Positions 22,073 through 32,766 of a DNA stretch of 64,000 bases are shown here, in pieces. Position numbers and translations under genes: made by a program. The notes under the pieces are model-generated. The model did no database searches, was not told where the DNA came from, and worked only from the letters and a program-made list of their open reading frames with translations. The stretch comes from Cryoendolithus antarcticus (Eukaryota; Ascomycota; Dothideomycetes; Cladosporiales; Cladosporiaceae): the NCBI GenBank assembly GCA_002077065.1, contig NAJO01000017.1, forward strand, positions 496,001 through 560,000, read 5' to 3'. Position 1 is the first letter of the stretch; each line of letters begins with the position of its first letter.

Positions 22073-22702
22073 ATGAAGCTTCTCACTCTCGCCCTACTCC
22101 TGGCCACCTCTGCCTTGGCGCAGCCCGCATCATCCCAGCAGCTCACGGCCGCAAACATCATCGCCATCGCCCCCTCTACCGCATCCTGCGCCGGCTCAGT
22201 GGCCCCATCCGAACGCCGCACGGCAGCCCAAGCTGCACCCTGGCTGACATACTCCTTCTCCAACTTCGGTCACTCCGCCTTCTCTACCCAAGCAGCGCTG
22301 CTCTCCTTGATACTCTACGAGACTGCAAACTTCACCTACTCCATCAATCACTCCCCTGGCGTCCCAGGCCAAGGAACGAGAAACATGCAGAGTCCGGCGT
22401 TCAACTTGCTGTACGCGAAGTGGCTTTCCGAATCGTGCACGAACTGTAGGCTGAGCGCTGCGCAAGTAGCAAATGCAGAGGGAACCGGCGTGGAGGCGCT
22501 GTTGGACTTGGTGAATGGCGATGAATTTGGGTTTGGGAGTGCGGCTTGGTTTCTTGCGACGCAGTGTACCGCGGATGTTAGCGCAGCGCTTGCAACGGGA
22601 TCTGTTGAGGGATGGCAGGTGTACATGGGATGCGTTGGCGCTGAGGCTGGAGGAGAGAGACAGAAAATCTGGGAAAGCATCATTGGCCTAGGGCATTGGT
22701 GA
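22073..22702 (+). CDS. Small secreted protein, lysozyme-like fold candidate
   Basis: A single exon of 209 residues. The ATG at 22073 is chosen because it begins a clean signal peptide (MKLLTLALLLATSALAQ); the frame also extends upstream to 21992. The mature protein has four or more cysteines and motifs shared by a fungal secreted family: AAPWLTYSFSNFGHSAFSTQ, SLILYETANFTY, then PGQGTRNMQSPAFNL and FGSAAWFLATQC. The Glu in LYETANF sits where lysozyme-like hydrolases place their catalytic acid, but that is inference from arrangement only. A candidate poly(A) signal AATAAATAA follows near 22757. It converges on the second esterase gene with 99 bp between stop codons. It might be a wall-degrading enzyme or an effector. 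Confidence 0.75.
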   Translation: MKLLTLALLLATSALAQPASSQQLTAANIIAIAPSTASCAGSVAPSERRTAAQAAPWLTYSFSNFGHSAFSTQAALLSLILYETANFTYSINHSPGVPGQGTRNMQSPAFNLLYAKWLSESCTNCRLSAAQVANAEGTGVEALLDLVNGDEFGFGSAAWFLATQCTADVSAALATGSVEGWQVYMGCVGAEAGGERQKIWESIIGLGHW

Positions 22703-22801
22703 GGTGAGATGATGAATGCGGCGCTGGCGTCGCAGTGACGTATAATGTCTGAATGTGTAAATAAATAACGACATGAAGGTCTACTCGCATACATAGCTGT
22801 T

Positions 22802-24436
22802 TCAATCATCCACATCTCCGCTCACATACCTTGCTGTCGCAGGCCAAGGACACAGCTTCCTCGTCCTATTACTACCATCCGGCGAACTCGTGCTGAGAAC
22901 CTCCTCCGCCGCATCGCCGCCCTCGACCCACTGCACCATTTTCGCCACCGTGTGGTACGTCGCAGGGACATTCCCATACGCGGCTGCGGCCCCGCAGTGA
23001 ACACCACCAGGCACCATGAATAGCCTAAACCATTCCGCTACGCTTCCGTCAAAGAAATCTGCCACTTGCTCCAGATGTTGGATCGGCCAGGTCGCAGCAT
23101 TGTAGGCATCTGCCCAGCCTTGGGTGACGAGTAACTTGCCGCCACGGTCCTTGAAGGCGCTGGGGTCAGGACTGATCTCATCGATCAGGGTGCCAGCCTT
23201 TGCGTCAAGATCCGCTACATTTGATGCCCAGTCGAAGTTTGATGCATCGTAGCTGAGGTTGCCGTACACCAGATTATGCAGAATGGGTACACTGAACGCA
23301 GTTGAGAGAAAATCTTCCTGATATAGCCAGTAGCTCTCGGAGCCGATGTCGAAGCCTGGATAGAGTTGCGTGCCGTTATCTGGGCGCAATGGGCCAGCGT
23401 AGATGGCCTTCGCTGCTGCTAGCTGAGCCGGCGAGAGGCAAGCGCTGCTGTTCGCGGCGGAGGCGTTGCAAGCCAGCCTGTCGATGGTGAAGTCGCAGGA
23501 GAGTGGATTCTCGATCAGACGGTCTGCTACGCCGTCGTTGAGATCACATGCGTCGAGTGTGGCGTTCGTGATGAAGTTGATGGTGTCTTGGGACAGTTTG
23601 CTTGCGTTGGTCTAATCTTGTTGTCAGCATACTGAAGTTTCGCGAGGAACTCGCGACTGGTATGAAGGACTTACTGCCGTAGCCTGAGCGTTCCACAAGA
23701 AGCTAAGTGCTAGGTGAGAGTACCAGTTACCTGGCGAGCCGGCGAAAATGCCGTCGAAGAGTTGCGGGTGATACTGCGCAAGTGTAAATCCTGCAGGCCA
23801 TCAGCTTGAACATCAATAGAATAGTCAGGCTGTCTGCGACGCACCCTGCGCTCCTCCAGTCGAGCACCCATCATAGTACGCATGCCTAGCTTCATGGCCG
23901 TAATAAGCCGCCACCAGTGCCTTAGCAGCAGGCGTATACAGGCTGATAGCATCGTGGATCCAGGCAGTGACTTGCTCCTTGTCATGCAAATATGGGATGT
24001 AGACTCCTGGAGCTGCACCACCATCGTTATTCTCGGAAGCGAGGTGGCCAGCGTTACCACCGACGACAGCAAACCCCATGCCGGCGTTCAGCTGCGTGAT
24101 CATGCCGCCGTAGTCGATGATGCCAGCCATACCGCCATTGCCAACGGCCATGAAATGGTCTTCGTACGCTCTGCGGGTGGGAAGCCACGTGGCGAAAACG
24201 AGAGTGTTGTTGGTCCCGTACGAGATGGAGGCGTAGACTTCGCAGAAAGGGATGGCGTTGTATACTCCGTATCCGTTGACGCTGCGCACGGCATACTGCG
24301 TAGCGTTCAGGTACGCGGCATTGTACTCGGACAGCTGGAGAGACTGGGCAAATGAGGTGCAGCTTGGAGTAGAGCCAGGTAGAACAAGGGCCGAAGCCAA
24401 AGGCGCGATGGTGAGAAGAACACTGGAGTAATGCAT
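22802..24436 (-). CDS. Secreted tannase/feruloyl esterase family protein (copy 2)
   Basis: Three exons, 24436-23845, 23790-23675 and 23611-22802, with introns of 54 and 63 nt, encode 505 residues. All junctions keep frame, including G|GA at the first. It has a signal peptide (MHYSSVLLTIAPLASALVLP). Catalytic landmarks are Ser192 in DGCSTGGAQG, the Asp of QGWADAYNAA and the His of GGVHCGAA, so the enzyme looks active. It is clearly diverged from the intronless copy at 16227-17888 (different intron content and spacing), so the two are not a recent tandem duplication. Expected role: extracellular hydrolysis of phenolic esters in plant material. Confidence 0.92.
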
Positions 24437-25036
24437 GCCTGAGGCTTACTGAACCTGCGCTGAAGTACGCTATGGAAGAGCCTTGATGGGCGATACCAAC
24501 AATTTTATAGCATGTCCATGCCCGAGACGGCGGTAGTACGACATGAACCACCCAGGCTAGTGACGAGCCGGAGAATCTCCAGTGGGGTACTCACGGAGAG
24601 CTTTGCAAGTACACAAAGCCATGCGTTGCATACTTCCATGATCTCTCGTGCTTAACGCCGACGTGGTCTAGCGAAAGCTTCGCCATCACGCTGTCGAATG
24701 CAAGTGTAGCTTTGGCAGGCTGATGTTCGGGATGACGCTCCTTGCACCTACAGTACTTGTGACGTGCCGCTCTCCGCACGAGGCTTCGGCGCCGACGCCC
24801 GACACTACTTGAAAGGCACGTCTCTTGGTCCCATGTTCGGCATAGTGGAGAGCAAATGTTGGAGTACTGATGTTAGACCTTCCATTGAGTCTCTGCAAGG
24901 CGGATCGCGGGACTGGCTAGCCATTGGACAACTTCTAGCGCAAAGAATGACTTCGCAGGCCCTTTGAGTGCACTAGTCGTTCTGTGTTCGACATCAAGAG
25001 CAGTTAAAGTATCACAAAGGGAATCATCTCGCTACC
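24437..25036. other. Divergent intergenic region
   Basis: It separates the start codons of esterase copy 2 (-) and the DUF1446 pseudogene (+). It should hold both promoters. I see no further gene. Confidence 0.5.
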
Positions 25037-26950
25037 ATGCCGTCAGAACGCAATATACGCATTGGCAATGTCTCTGGCGCGACGGGTGTGTTTAAATCGG
25101 TCGTGGGTTGCATCTTCCATCAGACATCTGACTCTAGCGACAGGTGATGCGCCGCATGCCATGGCTCGCATGGTCCGCGAAGGTGATGTGGATGTCATCA
25201 CTGGCGACTGGCTGAGTGAGATGAATATCGCGTGGAATGCTATAGCCAAAGCAGAGAATCCAGACCTTGGCTACGAAATCGGATTCTACGACCAGCTTGG
25301 CGAGTGCAGAGAGGAAGTCGCGGCGAGAAAGATCAAAGTAGTGACGAATGCCGGAGCCCTCAACGCTACCACGTTGAGTCGTAAAGTCGAAGATTTGTGT
25401 CCTTCTCGAGGGCTGACTCTGACCATAGCGACTGTACTGGGAGATGACGTGTCGCATTTGGTGGTGCCAGGTGCCCTTGTGGGATCTGGCAAACAGATGA
25501 GCTTGATTTCCGGCATCTCGACCATGAGGAGCAGATCCTTGACGACTGGGACTCAGAATTGACGCCGTTATGCGCCGCAGCCTATATTGGCTGCTGGGGT
25601 ATTGTCGAAGCGCTGAAGTCCGGAGCTGATATCGTGATCTGTGGCCGAGTGACAGACGCTTCTCCAGTAATTGGTGCGGTAGCATGGTGGTACGGCTGGG
25701 AAGCAGATCAATTCGACATCCTGGCCGGTGCTCTTATTGCCGGTCTTCTTATCGAGTGTGGACCTCATGCTTGTGGAGTCATCAGCTAGTCGATCTCGCG
25801 TTCCCGATCGTGGAGATTCTGGCCGACGGAACCTGCTACATCTCGAAACCGGAGACTATGAATGGGACAGTCAACAAGTTCAATATAACAGCACAGCTGC
25901 TGTACGAGCTGCAAGGAGAGCTGTATCTAAATCCAGACGTGGTGGCGAATCTTGCAAATATTCAAATTGAGTCGACTGGACAGAAGAACCGAGTGTACGT
26001 GCGCGGAGTGACCGGTCTGCCCCCGCCGCCAACAACCAAAGTGACGATCGCCGCGCCAGGTGGGTTTCAGGCAGAGACGACCTACTACCTGAACGGGCTT
26101 GACGTCCATGCCAAAGCGAAGATGATGCAGCAACAGCTCGCCAATCTCTTTGGCGGCAGCGATTTAAGCAAGTTCTCGTCAGAAGTCTACGGCACTGAGG
26201 CAATCGATCCGTCGTCACAGCAAGAAGGAACCACTATGCTCCGAGTGTTCGTGCAGGCGAGGCGAAAGGAAGACTTGGCCCCTGCGAAGTTTAAAACGCC
26301 CATATACTCCTTGCGCATGCAAAGCTACCCGGGCTATCACATGAATCTCGACTTCAGGACCATGGAGCCGAAGCCGTTCATGGAGATCTTCCCCTCGTTG
26401 ACTCCGCAACTCATGATCGACCATCGCGTGCGGATATCGAGTAGGAATCAGACCATCAGTATCGCTCCGCCCGTCAAAGACGCAAGTGTATCCAGTGCAA
26501 AGGCCGTCATACGAAACCACAAGTCCACATGATCTCTCCAGCTTCGGCGAAACGGTCCGCGCACCGCTCGGGAGTATCGTACACGCCCGCAGTGGAGACA
26601 AGGCGAACAACCCGAATGTCGGCTTCTTCGTTCGCAATGCTGACGAGTATGCATGGCTGCAATCGATTTTGACTGTCAAGGAGATGAAGAAGTCGCTGGG
26701 AAAAGACTACGGGGGCAGAGAATCGAGCGCGTAGATTTTCCGCGGATATTGGCCGTCCACTTGTAAGTCACTGTGTTGCGAAACATCTGTCAATCTCGTG
26801 CTGATCGCTCGCAGCCGCATTCTAGACTTCCTTGATGGCGGCATCGCAAGCTCAGCTACAATCGACGGGCTTGGTAAAGGAGTTGGTGAGTATCTGCGGT
26901 CTAGGCACGTCGAAGTGCCTCGAACAATCCTGGATCGTGGCCGAATATGA
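25037..26950 (+). pseudogene. Broken AtuA-like (DUF1446) acyl-CoA-metabolism gene
   Basis: Homology runs through almost the whole family length, but in shifting frames. The start (ATG 25037) and an intact intron (25086-25143) give a normal N terminus with GDWLSEMNIAWNAIAK and VVTNAGALN. The frame then slips between about 25461 and 25495 (an A-run at 25491-25493 is a candidate). It changes again near 25760-25790 with loss of several conserved residues after LIECG. It slips once more near 26478-26486 and again near the G-run at 26711-26715. A normal intron (26763-26814) still joins AVH to FRILDFLDGG, and the native stop is at 26948-26950. No intron of ordinary length explains these four breaks. 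AtuA relatives act in terpenoid or branched acyl-CoA catabolism. Confidence 0.85.
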
Positions 26951-27076
26951 GCAGATTCAATGCCAGTCAGGAAGACACTGCATCTGTACTCGAGCAGAGG
27001 GCTCGCTCGACGCTTCTGAATGATTTGCAAGGGATCCGAGCGGCCATACGATCGCATCCGAACACCTAGAGACCGA

Positions 27077-29512
27077 TCAAGTCCCGTACACGCCAGATGA
27101 AGCACCATATTGCATGCCCTGCATGTAGGATCCTTCGTAGTTCCCAAGATATCCCAGCCAATCTTGACTCAGATGCATGACAGGGTCTTCGATCTGCTGG
27201 TGGTCGTACAGGGTCTGCAGATTGTCATAGCAATGCAGGAAATCGTCGTCCACTGTCAAATTGACTCCTGCGTTGACGTTAGAGGAGTCGTAGCTTCCGT
27301 CCTGTGTTCCACTGTGCCATCTTGCAGCGTTGCCAGTTTCAAGGCCTTCATTGACGGTCGAAAGGCCGAAGGAGTGTCGGGGACCTTGTTGTGCAATCAC
27401 AATGCCTGCAATGCTTGTGACCGGACTCGGGACGCTGGTCGACGTAGCATTCCTGCCGACTGAGATGGATTGCGCGGTCTGCAGCTTGATCAAGTCCGCG
27501 AGCACGGCGTCGCTGAGCCTGTCGAACACTTCATGACAATGACGCAGCGCGTTCCAACGTTCGGCTACAGCCACGAGTACATTGGAGCACGCACGGCTGA
27601 CGTTGACGATTTCGAGTGTTGTGGGCTCAGATGAGAGAAGGCAAGGTTCTGATGCACTCATGTTCCGCTTCGCGCGCAAGTGGCGGCTGATGGAGTAGCT
27701 AGGAGATGCGATATCAGTGATTGATCGCATGGACCTACCGCAGGACAAGTGCAGGACTTACATGTATGACAAGCCAGCTAGAAACGCTGACTGCAGGGTG
27801 ATCCAGGAGTAACTGATCTTTCGTGATTTGTGCAAAAGAGAATACACTGTTATCGACTGGACAGATGCGTCATAGATGTTCTGCAAGGAAACCTGGTCAT
27901 GCGAGAGATCCGCCAGCAGTGGGCATGGTCTCCACATCATGAGCTTGGCATTAGCGTAGAGTAGCTCGTACCAGGTCTCTGACAAGAAGCATGACCTCTC
28001 CGGCGTGGGCGATGTAAGGTCAACTGCTAAGCCTATGCGCTTGACATCGATCAGCCAGTCATGCAGCTTCTGCGCTAGCCCGTCTCTGGCACGTAGTGCA
28101 TCTTGGAGACAGGTTTGCAGGCTGCGAGGGCGGTGCAGCACGGTCAGAATTCGTCCGCAGATCATTCAATACTGTATGATGGCATTGAATACTGCAACCC
28201 TGTTGCCGATGGCTGTGCTGTTGCTAGGTGGGTTGAAGGCGGTAGTGCGGTCTGCGCTAGGTAGCTGTTCGGCGACATCGTCGTCTTGTATCGCGAGCGG
28301 CCGACCAAGGATGTTGCTTGTCACTCGATCCATGGCGATGAGACACCAGAAGCATCTGCGGGCGACCTCCTGGTCGACAAAGCGATTCAGCTGATCACTT
28401 GTCATGTCGTCCACCCACTTTGACGGGTACGCCGCCTCACGATGAAGTCCAAGTTCAAGACAGATGCGGGCTGCGATGCCAACCAGATTCCACATAGATG
28501 CCGAGTTGTCCTTGATAGAGCTACCCTGCCTGTACTGGTAGAGCAGCAGAATAGCCTGCAGGCTCTTCAGTCCACCACAAGCAAGTACTGCATTGATCGC
28601 CTGCATCGCTCTCGCTTGGTGTGACTCTGCACTTGGTAGCATGTGCCAATCGTATTTGTAGATACTCGCTGTTGCTATTGCTAACACCATGTTGAATATG
28701 AAGACATCATATGCATGCGCTTTCGAGACATAGTATGACTCATCCTCGTAGAACCGCTCACTCACGTCGAGGAGGCCTGACGGTACGAGAAATGGGAAGG
28801 CGATAGCATCGTGCTCGAGGTACGCTGAAATAAGCCTTTTTGCAACAGCATAGGAAGGTAGATCTTGCAACTTGCGATCATGCTGTACATGCCCCTGTGG
28901 CTGTCTTAACGTTTCCTGAGTTGGAGAACCAGGCCGTGGAGTGGCAACTCGGGACACTGATGCGTCAACACCAGTCCGAACGAGATCAGCGAACAGTACT
29001 CCACTTGTGGAACCTAGGTAGGGCTGGCGCTCGCCGGCAGCATTGATGGACAGCTAGGACACCTGGCTCACCGCGTCTACTCTCTGACTCTTTGTCGACT
29101 CGCCAGATCGGTGCGTTTCAGCAGGGGATATGCCGCCCTGCTCTGCACGAGTGTTCCTCGTGACGCTGAGCTCATGTTCTAGTCCACGGTTTCGGGCTTC
29201 AAGTTGCCGCAGACGCCTTTCGACACGATCGAACTCCTCGGCTGTGTAGCGCCGCTGACGGGCTTTTGTTAGTGTAGCTACACTGCACGCCAGCCTGTTG
29301 ACAGCCGGAACACGGCTGCAGCTTGTCACAGCGGTCTTTGCGGCGGTAGCAGCGGTCGCAGTTGGAGGTCTGCGTACTGTATGAGAGGCAGGGAGATCGA
29401 TGAAGCGGCGGCGGCGGCCCCGCCGGCGCCGATGAGATAATCAAGACCTGGAAGCCGTTGACTTGGAGGATCTGATCTGCCGCGCCCCCGCATGGGAGAT
29501 GCTATCAAGCAT
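27077..29512 (-). pseudogene. Broken Zn2Cys6 transcription factor with fungal TF domain
   Basis: The exon structure reads 29512-29448, 29376-29072, 29023-27762 and 27698-27077. The zinc cluster is perfect (CDRCYRRKDRCDKLQPCSGC, then QQAGVQC), followed by a coiled-coil linker and a fungal-specific TF domain. Two lesions are seen. A run of four A at 29264-29267 (minus-strand AACAAAAGCC) shifts the frame just after the cluster, between SYTN and the coiled coil. A TGA at 28168-28166 interrupts the TF domain where related proteins often have Arg, consistent with CGA to TGA. A 51-nt intron over that stop is conceivable, but it would remove a conserved RILTVLHRPRS-like segment. It probably once controlled the neighbouring DUF1446 and transporter genes. 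Confidence 0.75.
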
Positions 29513-30022
29513 TTCGTCGAGCAGTCCCTCGGGTATCTCGGGTCAGCTAAAGTGAAGTACCTGCACATCGCCTGGAGACGCGTCCGCGATATCCAAAGCC
29601 ATTACCCTCGCGGACACAAATGCAGACATCGCCGAAGCCATCGTGTCTACCAGTACAGGATTCGCGTCCTGCAGGGTGATGCAGGCTAGAGTGTTCATGT
29701 ATCGCGAGCGTGGTGTGAAGGACGAAGGCGCAGCATCGCGTGGTCGAGTGCTACAGTTAGAGTTTCACGTGTCAGCAGCTTCGGCACCGGCGTCCGAAAA
29801 ACGTGCTTGTCTCCACTCCTTCTTTCAACGAACGACATGTAGTCGGACAAATAGCGAGTCGGCAATTCAATGCGCGACTCAGTTTCTCAGTCACGCCTCA
29901 GCGTAGGAACGGTAGGTCACCTAGCTCTGCATTATCTGCCCAGATCTTCTCCGCCTTCTCCAGGTTCTGTCTGGGGCCAGGGTCCTCAACACTACCTCTT
30001 TCCTCACCCACAGATTTCCATC
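29513..30022. promoter_or_regulatory. Divergent promoter region of TF relic and MFS gene
   Basis: This stretch lies between the start codons of the broken regulator (-) and the MFS transporter (+), an arrangement common for a pathway-specific regulator and its transporter. I see no further gene and no motif I can assign with confidence. Confidence 0.5.
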
Positions 30023-31578
30023 ATGTCACACGCAGAGGCCATAGTAGCACGTCCGTCACCAGACTCGACTTACACCGACAAGATGGCCACATCTGGCTAT
30101 CAGGAAGATGTCGAGTCCAACGACGAGAAGCGGAGTACTAACATGGCGACCACTGCGTTTGCTGGCCAAGACAGCGCTGAGAACAGAGCCCTCATTCTTA
30201 AACAGGATCTGCGCATCATCCCCCTATGCGCCTTCATCTACTTGCTGTGCTATCTGGACCGCTCCAACATCGACAATGCTAAGGTTTTGAACGCCGACAC
30301 CCACCATGACCTGCTCTCCGAGCCCTACATGACCAATGGCCAGTACACCATTGCGCTCATGGTCTTCCTGGTGGCATATGCGATCTTTGAGGTGCCCAGC
30401 AACATCATGTTGAAGAAGATGAGGCCCAGCCGATGGCTCACCTTTCTGATGTTCAGCTGGGGTAGTCTGACTGTTGGTCTTGGTGATGTGGGCTCTTTCG
30501 GGAGCGTAATGGCCGTTGAATTTCTTCTTGGGGTGTTCGAGGCTGGCTTGTTTCCGGGACTCGTGTGTAAGTACACAGTCATGTGCATGCCGCAAGCAGA
30601 GACGCAAATTGACAGTGCCTACATTACCTCACATTCTGGTACCGCACCGAAGAGCGCTCGATCAGAGTGGCCCTCATCCTCGCATCAGCAACTCTGGCAG
30701 GCGCATTCGGTGGCGCCATAGCGTATGGCGTAGGCCACATGAACCAAGTAGGTGGTCACTCGGCCTGGCGCTGGCTGTTCATACTCGAAGGCATCCCCTC
30801 GATTGTCTCTGCCTTCGCAGTATGGTTCTTCCTGCCAGACTATCCCGAGACCGCGGAACGGCTGTCTCCAGCCGAGAAGGAGTTGGCAGTCTCGCGTCTC
30901 CAGCTTGAAGGCTCGCATGGCGCTAGTAAAGCTATGACCTGGGCGGAGGCGAAAGCTACGCTCACCGATTTGCGGCTGTACGCGCACTACGCGATCTATT
31001 TCGGCATCTCAACGCCGTTCTCGTCACTTTCGCTCTTCACGCCCACCATCACCGCAGGTTTGGGCTATTCTGGTCTACAAGCACAGCTTATGACTGTCCC
31101 GTCATATGCTGTGGCGTACGTGTGCACGGTCCTGGTCTCCTACAGCGCAAATCACTTCAACGCTCGAGCATTGCACTCCGCGCTCTTCGCAACCATAGGC
31201 GCGATCGGCTTCCTCGTCTCCGCTGTTCTACCACCAACAGCCTACAGTGCACGCTATGGCTGTCTGATCGTTGCCGCGAGCGGAGCACTCGCTTGCATAC
31301 CGCCGCTATTGGGATGGCTGAGCAGTAATCTTTTCACAACTGCAGCGATCGGGCTAGCAATCGCGATGAACATTGGATTCGGAGGAGCACCTGGTCAGAT
31401 AGTGGGTGTGTTCATCTACAAAGCCGATGAGAAGGCAAAGGGTTATCCGACGGGTCACTGGGTGAACGCTGGGTTGCTGCTATTCGTTGCTGTAGGATGC
31501 ATCGGGATGACCTTCTACTACCGCAGGCTGAACCAGGCGATCAGGAAAGAGGGTGGTGTCAGATTGTACAAGTACTGA
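30023..31578 (+). CDS. MFS transporter, anion:cation symporter (Dal5/Tna1-like) family
   Basis: Two exons, 30023-30562 and 30616-31578, with a 53-nt intron (GTGTGTAAGT...TTGACAG), encode 500 residues. A nearby GTAAGT donor four bases downstream would break the frame, so the GTGTGT donor is preferred. About 12 membrane segments can be traced. Family landmarks are CYLDRSNIDNAKV after the first segment, YAIFEVPSNIMLKKMRPSRWL, and FWYRTEERSIRVAL before the central loop. Such permeases import organic anions such as allantoate, nicotinate, pantothenate or phenolic acids by proton symport; the substrate here is unknown. Unlike its two neighbours to the left the gene is intact, so it may have a use independent of the decayed pathway. 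Confidence 0.92.
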
Positions 31579-32766
31579 GCAGACAATCTATCGTGTTGTC
31601 CCTATCTGCTGGACAACGATGAAGAGCTGCACAGTCTTCGCTTCTTGCAAGAATGCAAGCGGCTCCTGTCTACCATCAAGACATCTGCTCCAGCGAATCC
31701 TGTCTGCGATCCTGACGAGAAGTCCCATGTAGTGGAGCATCCACGCTGTGCCGTGAAGTGACGTCCAGAGCTGACGACGTTTAAGCCTCACGACGCCATG
31801 CCAAGCAAGAACGTGAGACACTTCATAGCAAACACTACTCTAGGCGCTCGCATTCTCATGCGCTTGTCAAGCCACATGCTCAATGCATTGCGTGGGAGGA
31901 TACAGTAGTCTGCAGGATCGCAATCCTTGTGCCTGCCAAGGCTGTTTGCGAGGTGAGGTGCGTCGGACGGAGGACCGGTGAGAGGGAGACGCGGTGTCCC
32001 GATGCAAGGAAAGTGCGAGGGGAGCTCGCGTAGTTGATGCCTGAGGGTTGCGACCGTGAGGCTTGGCGTGACGGAGGCTCGGCGAAACGGGATCGTCCAC
32101 GCGGGCACAGTACTACGTAGGCAGCAATTACTAGGTAGTGTTCACTCGAACTACATCATCGACGTTCTTAAACCCATACACTTACGAGTTACAAGCATGT
32201 CGAAATAAAGAGAAGTTGTAGAAAGAAGACGAGATGGAGTCCACAATACGCTGACCTAACGCTGCAGGTGCGGGCTGTCGGCAGGAACGACTACCCGAGA
32301 AGACGGCGCGCGCTAGAGACGCTGCTGCCTGGGCTGTGTCGTGCTTACCACGCAATGCGCAGCTCTCAAGAGTGTCCGCATCTTCCCATGGCCTGAGGAC
32401 ACGACAACTTTCATTTACTCGATACCGACCTTGTCACCGAGAAGTATACGTGTTCACGACCACCAGACAGGCCTTCCACCGGTGGCCGCACGCTTCGATA
32501 GCAAGCGTCATCGCGGGCCACGCCATCCTCCATCCTCCGACTCACACGATAGCGCTCCCGGACTGAGGCCGCCTGTGAATCCGCGTGGACGCAGCTGCTC
32601 TCTTCCCCGCCAGACGACCATCAAGCAGACTTTGGCCAGCACCGTCGCAGTCATTGGCCTTGATTGTGAGTCATCTGTCCTGCGCTGCATGATCCAGTCC
32701 GCATTCTGACACCCTGCAGCACCTCCATCATCCCATCGGTACATCGCCTCGACATCGTCTGCAAAC
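31579..32766. other. Intergenic region upstream of ACE1, 1.19 kb
   Basis: It lies between the MFS stop and the ACE1 start. The right part is CT-rich and contains short upstream frames, as expected for a long 5' leader and promoter of a regulator. I see no independent gene. Confidence 0.5.

Noticed and set aside
28118..28168. 51-nt intron (GTATTG...CGCAG) that would splice out the TGA in the Zn2Cys6 gene and restore it.
   Set aside because: It would delete a conserved segment of the TF domain and would not cure the upstream frameshift at 29264-29267; kept only as an alternative.
25037..29512. Repeat-induced point mutation (RIP) as the cause of the pseudogenes.
   Set aside because: Most lesions are insertions or deletions and there is no excess of C-to-T stop codons; only one TGA fits a CGA to TGA change.
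25037..31578. Poor assembly quality as the general cause of the broken genes.
   Set aside because: Frame breaks are confined to two adjacent genes, while neighbours on both sides and the 4.9-kb kinesin frame are intact. Homopolymer miscalls at single sites remain possible.
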